A stretch of DNA of 23,670 nt, taken from IMG/VR virus record IMGVR_UViG_3300031772_000287, positions 1 through 23,670 of that record, one strand, 5' to 3'. Source of the DNA: a virus. How positions within the stretch are numbered: position 1 is the first letter of the stretch; each line of letters begins with the position of its first letter. The translations under genes and the position numbers were made by a program. Below, piece after piece: positions 7,123 to 15,167 of this stretch. The notes under the pieces are model-generated. The model did no database searches, had not been told where the DNA came from, and saw only the letters and a program-made list of their open reading frames with translations.

Positions 7123-8093
7123 TGAGTGAGTATGAAGAAAATATTGTTGAGCCTTCATACGGTGTTATTTACTTAATTATTAATAATATAAATAAAAAAA
7201 TATATATTGGGCAGACAACTTCTGATATTCCTAAAAGCAGATGGTACAAACATATATATTGCGCAAATCATTCTGCTATTTATTATTTTGGGAAGGCTAT
7301 TAAAAAATATGGTGCCAAAAATTTTTCATTTAAAATAATAAAAAAGTGTAAAAATCATGAAGATTTGAATTATTGGGAAATCTATTATATAGATTTTTAC
7401 GATTCAAGAAACAGAAAAAAGGGGTATAATATAAAAGAGGGCGGTAGTCACGGAAAACATTCTGAGGAAACGAAGGAAAAGTTAAGAGTGATAAATACTG
7501 GCAAAACTCTTACTAAAGAGCATAAATTGAAATTATCTCAGGCTCATTTAGGCAAAAAACATTCTAAGAAATGGAAAAAATTAATGTCTAAATTGATGAC
7601 TGGTAAAAAATTATCATCAGAACATTGTAAATTAATATCCATTGGTAAAAAAGGCAAAAAATTTACCAAAGAACATAAAAAAAATATTTCAATATCTAAG
7701 AGTGGTGAAAATAGTTCCACTGTTAAATTAAATTGGGCTATAGTTAATAAAGCAAGAACAGAATATAAAACTGGTAAAACAACATTAAAAAAATTGTCTC
7801 AAAAATATAACGTTTGTGAAAGCAATATGCGATCCATTATTTCAAATCACTCTTGGATTGATTTAAAATATGACACATCTGACGCTGATAAAATAAAAAT
7901 TAGTAATAAAAAGCATTCAGGTGAAAGTAACCCGAAGGCTAAATTATCATTGAATATGGTTAGGGCTATACGGGCAGAAAAAAAATCAAAACCAAATATT
8001 ACAGATTTGGAAATAAGCAAAAATTATAATATTAGCCGCCCGTCAGTTTCATTAATATTGTTAAATAAAACGTGGATAGATGATTTAATTTGA
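7122..8093 (+). CDS. GIY-YIG homing endonuclease with NUMOD3 repeats and two helix-turn-helix modules
   Basis: 323 aa. The N-terminal GIY-YIG nuclease has GVIYLI (14-19), KIYIG (26-30), a likely catalytic arginine in SRWYKH (R40) and the metal-binding glutamate in NYWEIYYI (E86). Residues 109-190 are a string of short NUMOD3-type DNA-binding motifs (GKHSEETKEKL, GKTLTKEHKLKLSQ, GKKHSKKW, GKKLSSEHCKLIS, GKKFTKEHKKNIS). Two tandem copies of a helix-turn-helix module follow at 194-245 and 267-318, each starting with SGE-N/S and ending in W-I-D. Such enzymes cut a specific site and spread their own gene. The ATG overlaps the sigma-like stop and the stop overlaps the HNH start. It is probably an inserted free-standing element. 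Confidence 0.93.
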   Translation: MSEYEENIVEPSYGVIYLIINNINKKIYIGQTTSDIPKSRWYKHIYCANHSAIYYFGKAIKKYGAKNFSFKIIKKCKNHEDLNYWEIYYIDFYDSRNRKKGYNIKEGGSHGKHSEETKEKLRVINTGKTLTKEHKLKLSQAHLGKKHSKKWKKLMSKLMTGKKLSSEHCKLISIGKKGKKFTKEHKKNISISKSGENSSTVKLNWAIVNKARTEYKTGKTTLKKLSQKYNVCESNMRSIISNHSWIDLKYDTSDADKIKISNKKHSGESNPKAKLSLNMVRAIRAEKKSKPNITDLEISKNYNISRPSVSLILLNKTWIDDLI

Positions 8094-8761
8094 GCAAAAC
8101 ATGTATAAAATGTAAAAAAAATAAAATAGAAAATTTAGATAACTTCTATTTTAGAAAAGACACAAATAGATTTATTAATACTTGCATTCTTTGTATTAAT
8201 ATAAAAGAACATGAATATAGAGCCGCTAATAAAATAAAAGAATTAATACGAAAACGTATATACAATTCAAATAATAAAGATAAAATTTCAAAACAAAAAA
8301 GCGAATATTATCAATTAAATAAAGAAAAAATACTTGCTAGTCAAAATAAATATGAAAAAGCAAATTATGAAAAAATAAAAAAATATAGAAAATGTTGGCA
8401 GAAAAACAAAAGAGACGCCGATCCCGCATATAGATTACGATATAATGTAGGGCGGGCCGTTCGTTCAGCTCTTATTAAGGCTGGTTATTCAAAATCAAAC
8501 GCTTCTTTTTTCGATTATGTTGATTATACTGCCAAAGAACTGAAATGTCATTTTGAATTATTATTTGAGTCATGGATGAATTGGAATAATTATGGCAATT
8601 ATAAAATAGGTGGAATTCAAAGATGGAATATAGACCATATAGTGCCACAATCGAAATTACCTTATGATTCTATGGCGCATGAAAATTTCAAAAAATGTTG
8701 GGCATTACACAATTTGCGCCCAATGGAATCTATAGAAAATATTAAAAAAAGACAGAAGTGA
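8090..8761 (+). CDS. HNH homing-type endonuclease
   Basis: 223 aa. The start is TTG at 8090-8092, overlapping the previous TGA (TTGA), so translation likely depends on coupling. This start keeps the first zinc pair C5-x2-C8, matched by C32-x2-C35. A long Lys/Asn-rich helical region (45-110) follows. The C-terminal HNH nuclease has WNIDHIVPQSKLPYD (D182-H183) and CWALHNLRPMESIENIKK (N208, N217). Phage HNH proteins of this kind are usually free-standing homing endonucleases. Its place directly behind a GIY-YIG gene makes a double insertion between the sigma-like gene and the gene at 8918. Confidence 0.88.
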   Translation: MSKTCIKCKKNKIENLDNFYFRKDTNRFINTCILCINIKEHEYRAANKIKELIRKRIYNSNNKDKISKQKSEYYQLNKEKILASQNKYEKANYEKIKKYRKCWQKNKRDADPAYRLRYNVGRAVRSALIKAGYSKSNASFFDYVDYTAKELKCHFELLFESWMNWNNYGNYKIGGIQRWNIDHIVPQSKLPYDSMAHENFKKCWALHNLRPMESIENIKKRQK

Positions 8762-8917
8762 TTTCACATTATTTGGTTTATATGGGCTATCTCAGCAAAA
8801 AGCCTTAGATATGAACAGAATTGACTTATCGCTTTATATTTTCATTAAAGTAATTGTCTACTACTTATCTTGTATTCATTAGTATTCTGCGGATATATGT
8901 GACTAAGGAGTCTGGTA
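8762..8917 (+). other. 156-bp intergenic region after the homing endonucleases
   Basis: No clear gene. One frame (8760-8882) is open and reads protein-like (FGLYGLSQQKALDMNRIDL), but it lacks a start signal for its full length. Inside it, ATG 8811 to TAG 8880-8882 would give 23 mostly hydrophobic residues with no ribosome-binding site. TTGACT (8821-8826) could be a -35 box, but the -10 match is poor. AAGGAG at 8905-8910 serves the next gene. Confidence 0.4.
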
Positions 8918-9388
8918 ATGAAATTTGATGTAGATTATTTAAATTTAGACCAACAGCTTACTGAGCCAAAATATTTTAAGTATGCTGATGTAAAAGACCA
9001 GCTTGTTAAAGTAGCTTTTGATATAGTTAAGTTTCGTGAGACAGATGCTATTGACGGTTTATGGCAAATTCAACAGACTAATGATGGTGAAATCATTGTT
9101 GCTACATATCAAGATGAGCAAGAAGTTAGCAAACAGGCTTCGGCAATTAGTTGGGAAGCGCGTTCTAATACAGCTGGTAATAGCGTAACTATATTTTACA
9201 AAGGTGTGCCAATAACAAAAGTTGCAATAATGCAATATGGTATACCGGCAGGAGATGCTCATTTAGTTTGTAAATATGTACCAGAGAAATTAGCTAGCAG
9301 CACAGATTTTCGTAAGAAAATGTTAAACGAACTCTCTAATGATGATCGTTTGGAACTTCTTAAGAAGTTTCCAGAGTTAAATGACTAA
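8918..9388 (+). CDS. Hypothetical protein, 156 aa
   Basis: A strong ribosome-binding site (AAGGAG, seven bases before the ATG) marks the start of a new gene block after the homing endonucleases. The protein looks like one compact alpha/beta domain: strands around GLWQIQQTNDGEIIVATY and SVTIFYKGVPITKVAI, then a helical C-terminus (FRKKMLNELSNDDRLELLKKF). No cysteine cluster, signal peptide or membrane segment is visible. I do not recognise it. It lies 12 bases before the 546-aa gene and probably shares its transcript. Confidence 0.8.
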   Translation: MKFDVDYLNLDQQLTEPKYFKYADVKDQLVKVAFDIVKFRETDAIDGLWQIQQTNDGEIIVATYQDEQEVSKQASAISWEARSNTAGNSVTIFYKGVPITKVAIMQYGIPAGDAHLVCKYVPEKLASSTDFRKKMLNELSNDDRLELLKKFPELND

Positions 9389-9400
9389 CAGGAAACAAGC

Positions 9401-11041
9401 ATGAGTTTTAATCAAGATATTTACAAGGCTGCCAAAGAGATAGAAAAAGCAGCAAAAACACTAGAAAATAGTGAAGAATTCATCCTTATGCCACTTACCG
9501 TTAAAATGGTAAAGGCAGCTGAGGCTTATCCAGAAGATCAAACTATCAAACAAATGGCTGCTTTTTTAAATAATCGCTCCCATAAAAAAGCCATATTTAT
9601 TACTCGTGGAGAACTAAGAGATGTTTATAAAGCTCTTTACACTCGTAATACTAAATGTGCTGATTTAATGTCTGATGAGCTTGGCAAAGCTGATGCGCTG
9701 CCTGAGCCGCAAAAGATGATTCGTGATAAAGACGAAGGCAGCATCATCGCTGAGGCATTTAACAATCTTGGCAACCCAGCATTAGCAAATGCTTTAAGTG
9801 CTGCTTTTGAAGGCAAAGATGTATCTTTTGAGAATTACTCAGCTCCAATTGCGAGACAAGCAGAAAGGAATTGCGCCATTGAATTAGATAAAATTGGTGC
9901 TGATGCTCACAAAATTACTACGGTAGCAGGCAAAGAAGATATATTAATTTGTCAAGCAACTTACGAGACTCCAAAAGGCCAAAGCAGCGTATTAATTCCT
10001 GTTGAGGTAGTAAACGGAAGAGCTTTATTGCCTTCTGTTTTTTTAAGCCGTTCAGGGTTTCAGGATTTAGAAGGAGATGCTTTAACGAATCATTTAATTA
10101 ATACTGCTGGTAAAAAATGGAAAATTGATGTTCAGCAATTATTAAAGGTTCTTTCGAAAGCCAAAGCTGGACCAACTAAAGAGATTAGCGAGGTAGAGGC
10201 GATAGTAGCTAAGTTTGCAGCACAGCAAGGCACTCCAGCTAATCATTCATCAGATGCTTTACTTTATCAAGAGGTTGATAAGGAGCATATTGAGGTTCAA
10301 CTTCCTGAAGCAGAAGACACACAGAAGTTTGCTGAAAAATTGCATACAGCAAAAGGAGCGGCAGAATTTACATTTGGCAAGAAAGCAATTGATGCCGGAC
10401 GCACAATGTTAAGAAATATTATGGCCAGTTATGGTTATAATAATATTCAAATAGCAGTTGCGGATACTGATAATGATAAGGTTTGTTTTGCAGTAGCTAT
10501 TGATAATGGAGCTGGATTTAAGGTTCCAGTGAAAATTAGCGGCGGCTTGCCAGTTGAACCATCTGTTATTATCGCAAATGGTTCTATTGCTGAATTCTCT
10601 CAAAAAGGCGTCTCTAAGACTTTAATTGAGAACAAAGATTATGAATCCGCAGCATTAGCGTCTCAGCTTCATGGAGTTAAGCCTTCTGAATTAATTGAGA
10701 CGGTTCGCAAGGCAATGACAGATGGTAATTACAACAAAGCAGAGGAAGCATTGAATGTATTATCACAAACAGATCAAAAAGCGTTTCATTACGCATTTGG
10801 TATGTATCAGTCAGTATTGTCCGGTAACACCATAAACAAACTTGCTGCGGAAGATACTTCCAAGTGTTTACGACAAGTTAAGCACGCTCATAGCAAACAT
10901 GTAATTTGTGGTCATACCGGATTACCATTGCACAAAGTATGCCAAGATGAACATGGCGATTGTCAACCATTGTATCGTAAAGACCTAAAGAACACAAATG
11001 AGGGCGGCTCATTTTTACATTCTAGAATTTACTTAGGATAA
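9401..11041 (+). CDS. Large hypothetical protein with C-terminal Cys/His cluster, 546 aa
   Basis: The ribosome-binding site is AGGAAA at 9390-9395. The N-terminal 200 residues are mainly helical (KAAKEIEKAAKTLENSEEF, then MIRDKDEGSIIAEAFNNLG). The middle has beta-rich segments such as SSVLIPVEVVNGRALLPSVF and NIQIAVADTDNDKVCFAVAI. The C-terminal 60 residues carry C489, C503, C514 and C521 with several histidines (HAHSKHVICGHTGLPLHKVC, then DEHGDC), which look like a zinc site. It is not recognised. Size, good expression signals and position upstream of terminase and portal suggest a virion or assembly protein. It ends two bases before the next ATG. Confidence 0.85.
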   Translation: MSFNQDIYKAAKEIEKAAKTLENSEEFILMPLTVKMVKAAEAYPEDQTIKQMAAFLNNRSHKKAIFITRGELRDVYKALYTRNTKCADLMSDELGKADALPEPQKMIRDKDEGSIIAEAFNNLGNPALANALSAAFEGKDVSFENYSAPIARQAERNCAIELDKIGADAHKITTVAGKEDILICQATYETPKGQSSVLIPVEVVNGRALLPSVFLSRSGFQDLEGDALTNHLINTAGKKWKIDVQQLLKVLSKAKAGPTKEISEVEAIVAKFAAQQGTPANHSSDALLYQEVDKEHIEVQLPEAEDTQKFAEKLHTAKGAAEFTFGKKAIDAGRTMLRNIMASYGYNNIQIAVADTDNDKVCFAVAIDNGAGFKVPVKISGGLPVEPSVIIANGSIAEFSQKGVSKTLIENKDYESAALASQLHGVKPSELIETVRKAMTDGNYNKAEEALNVLSQTDQKAFHYAFGMYQSVLSGNTINKLAAEDTSKCLRQVKHAHSKHVICGHTGLPLHKVCQDEHGDCQPLYRKDLKNTNEGGSFLHSRIYLG

Positions 11042-11043
11042 TC

Positions 11044-11781
11044 ATGAGAACTTCAGATCTATTAAACAGTCTTGCTGATAGTTTAGAAAATGCGGATAAT
11101 GATATTTTAGTAAAGGTGGAAAATAACCAGCATTTTACTGATATTGTAGCGAATGCTTTAATATCTGCTGCTGCAATTATTCGCAATGCTGCTGAGGAAG
11201 TTGATGATTTCGGACCAGATATTTCCGCAGATGATTTGGATGAAATGGCTGCCATTGCAGAAGAATATGATAGTAGCGGAGATCCTGCACTTCAAAAAGT
11301 AGCAGCTGTTATTGATGAGCTATTAATTAGTATTAGTTCTGATAAAGAAGCTTTATATAAATTTAAGGCAGCTGAAGATTCGGAAATTGATAGACTTAAA
11401 AATAAATATCATGATGAGCAAGGTGATGCAATTTATAACAATGCTAACAAAGAGCATCATAAGGAATATGAAAAAGAGAGTGGGGGCAACCCAGAAGAAG
11501 CTATTAATAAAGGTGTTAAACAATATCGCCCATTAGCCGCTCCGCTTAGCACACGTTCTTGCCCCGAACATCCTGGTGAACAAATGATGAGAGTAGCGGA
11601 CAGTGTTTACCAATGCAGCTTAGATAAGCAAATTTATAATTATGAGGCTGGTTATACTACTATGGCAGGTAACCAAATTCCGGGAACTGGAGTTTCTAAC
11701 CAAACTAATCATTTTAACGATTTAGCACCGGAGCATACAAATTTTAGCACTAGAGAACAAGTGCTGAATTCTGATTATTAA
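11044..11781 (+). CDS. Hypothetical protein with partial zinc motif, 245 aa
   Basis: It starts two bases after the 546-aa gene (AGGATAATC precedes the ATG). The first 110 residues are acidic and helical. Residues 110-160 are very hydrophilic. The C-terminal part has SCPEHPGEQM and VYQCSLDKQIYNYEAGY, in which C173, H176 and C191 could bind a metal; a fourth ligand is unclear (D194 is possible). It ends in a Gly/Asn/Thr-rich tail. It is not recognised. The preceding protein also ends in a Cys/His cluster, so the pair may have related roles in assembly. Confidence 0.8.
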   Translation: MRTSDLLNSLADSLENADNDILVKVENNQHFTDIVANALISAAAIIRNAAEEVDDFGPDISADDLDEMAAIAEEYDSSGDPALQKVAAVIDELLISISSDKEALYKFKAAEDSEIDRLKNKYHDEQGDAIYNNANKEHHKEYEKESGGNPEEAINKGVKQYRPLAAPLSTRSCPEHPGEQMMRVADSVYQCSLDKQIYNYEAGYTTMAGNQIPGTGVSNQTNHFNDLAPEHTNFSTREQVLNSDY

Positions 11782-11804
11782 GCCTCTCTGCTAAGGAGAG
11801 CATA

Positions 11805-12572
11805 ATGGATTTCTCAAAAATTTTAGCGCATCCAGATAAAGATGAGATTATATCAAAGCTTGTTAATGGATTAAAGACCAAGGATATTTCTGATTGGCTA
11901 AAATTGAAATATCCAAATAGCGATCAAACACATTTAAAACTCTCTAGCAAGATGCTAAAAGAGTTTGTAGATAATAATCTTGATTTATATAATACTTTAA
12001 AAAATGACATTACTGATGTTAAAGCCGATAATAAACAAAATAAAAAAATAGCAGAATCTTTACTAAATAATAAAACATATAAACAAAGATTAAATGAGCT
12101 TGCTGATAATGATATAGATATTAAGCGAATTATGACTGAGGTTGTATTTTTAATACGTGAACGTATTGAACAATATTTTGATAAAGTTCAAGAGAATCCC
12201 GGTAATTTAAAACCTGATTATGGTTTGATTAAATGGTTTGAAGTTCTTTTAAATGCAACTGAAAAATTTGATAAAATCATAAATAAAGCTCCAGATCAGA
12301 TTATACAACATAACATTACGATGCAAGCTATGGACCAACATACTGCAATATTTCAGGATGTAATCCGTGAAGTTTTGGCAGAGTTGGATCCTGAGGCTTC
12401 ATTTTTGTTTATGGACAAAATGCGAGAAAAGCTAAACGCTCTTGTGCCACCAGAGTTGGACAAGCCTTTGACACAAGAGAAACGCCTGGTTGAAGCTAAA
12501 ATATTAATGACTCAAGCAGAGAATATAAAAGAAAGCGAACTTGAGGGCGAAATAGGAAGCAATGATGAATGA
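11805..12572 (+). CDS. Hypothetical protein, possible terminase small subunit
   Basis: 255 aa with a strong AAGGAG site at 11793-11798, seven bases from the ATG. The first 55 residues include a helix-turn-helix-like stretch (ISKLVNGLKTKDISDWLKLK). A long helical region follows (residues 55-160). The C-terminal half holds IQHNITMQAMDQHTAIFQDV, then REVLAELDPEASFLFMDKM, a layout I associate with small-terminase-like or head-associated phage proteins. Small terminases bind the packaging site and recruit the large subunit, but here the large subunit is about 5.5 kb away. The call is tentative; an unrelated DNA-binding or scaffold protein is equally possible. It overlaps the next gene by eight bases. 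Confidence 0.75.
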   Translation: MDFSKILAHPDKDEIISKLVNGLKTKDISDWLKLKYPNSDQTHLKLSSKMLKEFVDNNLDLYNTLKNDITDVKADNKQNKKIAESLLNNKTYKQRLNELADNDIDIKRIMTEVVFLIRERIEQYFDKVQENPGNLKPDYGLIKWFEVLLNATEKFDKIINKAPDQIIQHNITMQAMDQHTAIFQDVIREVLAELDPEASFLFMDKMREKLNALVPPELDKPLTQEKRLVEAKILMTQAENIKESELEGEIGSNDE

Positions 12573-14424
12573 ATATATTAAAAATAAGCTTCAAAAAGCA
12601 CATTTGCTGCCGGAGGATTTAAAACAAAATCTTTTTCGTGAAGCCGAAGCTTTGTCATTATTAGGAGTATCTTCAGATAATGATTATAAAGATGCTTTTT
12701 ATATTAGTTTACATGCTAAAAAGATAGCAGAAGAGCTTTCTGGCAAACAGCTTGATAATAATGAATTAGCTAAGGTTTCTGCTGCTATAATGCAAAATAG
12801 AGAGAAATACCCAATTCATACTATTTTAAATTTTTATCTTGCTGCGGCCAATGCATTAAAAGAAGTTGAAATACCTATTAAGAAAATCGCATATCCTCAA
12901 AGCGATGCTGGCCAATATTTTCCTTCGCCATATAATAGAACAAAATGGATGAATGCAATGAGGGCAGTCTATGCTAATTCTGTAAACATGGATCGTACTC
13001 AGGCTTTTGAACTTGTAACCAAAAATTGGGAAAAGATGGAAAAAGATAACTTTAAACACTGGATGTTATTTTATGAGCAAAACACTCATAATAAATATAA
13101 AACAGCTCAGAGGGGCAATAGATATATGGAAGTGGGAGAGGGCGCCTTTTTACCACTTGATGTCAATAATTTAAAAGCATCAATTCCAATGCCAAACATG
13201 AGTGCTTACGAAGATCCTGCGCCACAAATACAACAACAGCAACAGCAGTCTGAAAAAGATAAACAAGAATTTGCTCAAAGAGAAATTATTGCTTTAATTG
13301 GTAGATTAAATTCTGCGGAAAGAATAGCTACAAAAACAGAAGCTGTGCGCAATGTATTAGGTCCAGAAGGCTTTAAAACATGGCTTAATGCTTTGCATAC
13401 TATTAAGCGTGAGATTCAGACTGCTCCAATTATGAATATCAGATCTTCGACCCCAAGAGATTTGATTATAAAACAAGCTAACATATTGGTTTCGAAGGGA
13501 CATTTAGAACCAGCTCGATTAATGATGGTTCTTGCTCAAGTAGCCCCTCCTCCATTGGAAGTGGCACCAGGAGGGCCACCACCAGCGGAAGTGGCTCCAG
13601 GGATGCCAGGTGACCCAGGTTTGGGGATGGGAACTGAGCCAACTCCTGATATGTCTTCTATGCCTGACATGGGATCCGGAGGCGAAAGTGAAAGTGATAG
13701 TCCAGAAGCTGCGATGAAAGAATTTTTAAAAGGATTATCTGGCGATTCATACTCTGATGAAAAAGACGAAAATAAAAGTGATGATGATAATGATGACACT
13801 AATGATGCTAATGATTTATTAGTCACTGAAGACGATCTTATAGCTACTGCTCAAGCAGCTGATGCTCCTGTTGCGCCTGCTGCTCCAGTATCATCAATAC
13901 CAGAGCATTTTTCTAGCGACGAAATTGAGCAAGCGCTTAAGAATGTTACAATTGAAACTGTAATTGAAAAATTGGAAGCGCTTGCTAAAATTTATGGTAA
14001 TCGCGAATTGGCAAGACAGCTCAACATTGTAGATTTAATGTTAGGCAGACTTGGTTTAGCAACTTACTTTCCAAATCTTGCAGAAGCAATGCGTTCGGCA
14101 TTAGATTCAAATCAATACGTATTGACTCGCGTTGAAGAAATTCTAGCTAAGTTAAAAAGCTCAACGGAAGGTACCGGACAACAAATTAGTTTAGCTCCTA
14201 CTGAGCCAGGAAAAGATGTATATGGACCAGATATTATGGGAATTAAATCGAAATTAGAAACGGATAAAGAAAAAGATAAAGCGCGAAAAGAAAAGCGCAA
14301 AGTTATGCAAGAAGCAGAAGATGTCGCTAAAACCACCCCTGCTCCTACCGCCCCAATAGCTCCGGCACAAGAATTGGCTGTTCCGGCAACAGTAGAGCCT
14401 GCGTCAACCAATGCTAGGATATAA
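12565..14424 (+). CDS. Long protein with Gln-, Pro- and Asp-rich linkers, probable virion-associated
   Basis: About 619 aa from ATG 12565; another ATG directly before it at 12562 is closer to AGGAAG (12554-12559), so 12565 has the better spacing. Helical N-terminal domain (1-180) with a conserved-looking core SPYNRTKWMNAM, then MEKDNFKHWMLFYEQNTHNK. A Gln run lies at about 223-229. A second helical domain follows (235-325), then a Pro/Gly/Met linker (328-372) and a Ser/Asp/Glu-rich stretch (373-416). A third helical domain covers 440-530, and the tail is Lys-rich then Pro/Ala-rich. No catalytic motif is seen. The domain-and-linker build fits a structural or scaffolding protein. The family is not recognised. 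Confidence 0.85.
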   Translation: MNEYIKNKLQKAHLLPEDLKQNLFREAEALSLLGVSSDNDYKDAFYISLHAKKIAEELSGKQLDNNELAKVSAAIMQNREKYPIHTILNFYLAAANALKEVEIPIKKIAYPQSDAGQYFPSPYNRTKWMNAMRAVYANSVNMDRTQAFELVTKNWEKMEKDNFKHWMLFYEQNTHNKYKTAQRGNRYMEVGEGAFLPLDVNNLKASIPMPNMSAYEDPAPQIQQQQQQSEKDKQEFAQREIIALIGRLNSAERIATKTEAVRNVLGPEGFKTWLNALHTIKREIQTAPIMNIRSSTPRDLIIKQANILVSKGHLEPARLMMVLAQVAPPPLEVAPGGPPPAEVAPGMPGDPGLGMGTEPTPDMSSMPDMGSGGESESDSPEAAMKEFLKGLSGDSYSDEKDENKSDDDNDDTNDANDLLVTEDDLIATAQAADAPVAPAAPVSSIPEHFSSDEIEQALKNVTIETVIEKLEALAKIYGNRELARQLNIVDLMLGRLGLATYFPNLAEAMRSALDSNQYVLTRVEEILAKLKSSTEGTGQQISLAPTEPGKDVYGPDIMGIKSKLETDKEKDKARKEKRKVMQEAEDVAKTTPAPTAPIAPAQELAVPATVEPASTNARI

Positions 14425-15167
14425 TGAAACTTCGAGAGGTGCTTAATCTTATTGCGCAAATTGCAAAGGAAAACGACTTATCTGAGCCGTTTATTGTAGG
14501 AGGTGTGCCTAGAGATAAGGTAATAGGCAGATTAAGCCAGCTTGTTGATTTGGATGTTTCTACAGGTGATGATGGCAGCAAATTCCTTGGCAAAGAATTA
14601 TCTCTGAGAATAAAAGCTCCATATAAGTTAATGCCAGATGGTCATTCACAAGTATTATTAGGCAATTTTAAAATAGATTTTTCGTCAAATTTTAATATTC
14701 CAGGTATTGATGGAATGTTAAAAAGAGCAGGAATGAAAAATCCTACTGATTTGCAGTTAGAGCAATATAGTAGAGATTTTACGTGCAACTCATTAATACT
14801 TACAATAGATTTGAAAACCATCAAGGATCCATTAGGAAGCGGAATAAAAGATATTAAAAAAAATCTTATCAGAACTTGTTTGCCAGCTTCTATTACATTA
14901 GGATATGATAACAAAAGAGTTGTTCGTGTTTTGTATCTTGCGGCCAAGCTTGGATTCAAGATTGATGATGATATTATTAAATGGATAAAAGCTCATCCGG
15001 AAAGTATAGGAAATGCTACTAATGAGTATGTAGTTAAGAAATTGAATAAAGCTTTTCAGGCTAACGAATCTCGCACGATTCAACTAATGAATGAATTGAA
15101 TTTGTGGCCACATGTTCCTTCTGTACCAAGTATTACTGAATATATGGTAAAGGCCAAGAGGATTTGA
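14424..15167 (+). CDS. CCA-adding enzyme / poly(A) polymerase-type nucleotidyltransferase
   Basis: 247 aa with the class II tRNA-nucleotidyltransferase head. It has FIVGGVPRD (23-31, the GG motif), DLDVSTG (42-48, first two metal-binding aspartates), KIDF (third acidic residue, D85), RDFTCNSL (117-124), DPLGSGIKDI (135-144), IRTC (149-152) and RVVRVLYLAAKLGF (165-178). The family adds nucleotides to RNA 3' ends, either CCA to tRNA or poly(A) tails. Bacterial members are about 400 aa; this one keeps head and neck but lacks most of the body and tail that select the tRNA, so the substrate is open. It overlaps the upstream gene by one base and its stop overlaps the ART start (TGATG), inside a run of virion-type genes. 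Confidence 0.87.
   Translation: MKLREVLNLIAQIAKENDLSEPFIVGGVPRDKVIGRLSQLVDLDVSTGDDGSKFLGKELSLRIKAPYKLMPDGHSQVLLGNFKIDFSSNFNIPGIDGMLKRAGMKNPTDLQLEQYSRDFTCNSLILTIDLKTIKDPLGSGIKDIKKNLIRTCLPASITLGYDNKRVVRVLYLAAKLGFKIDDDIIKWIKAHPESIGNATNEYVVKKLNKAFQANESRTIQLMNELNLWPHVPSVPSITEYMVKAKRI

Noticed and set aside
7122-8761. Group I intron carrying the two endonucleases
   Set aside because: The genes join neighbours by stop/start overlaps, leaving no room for intron RNA core on the 5' side, and no split exon pair was found.
13536-14459. Minus-strand ORFs opposite the long linker protein
   Set aside because: Low-complexity shadows of the + strand coding region, without ribosome-binding sites or recognisable domains.
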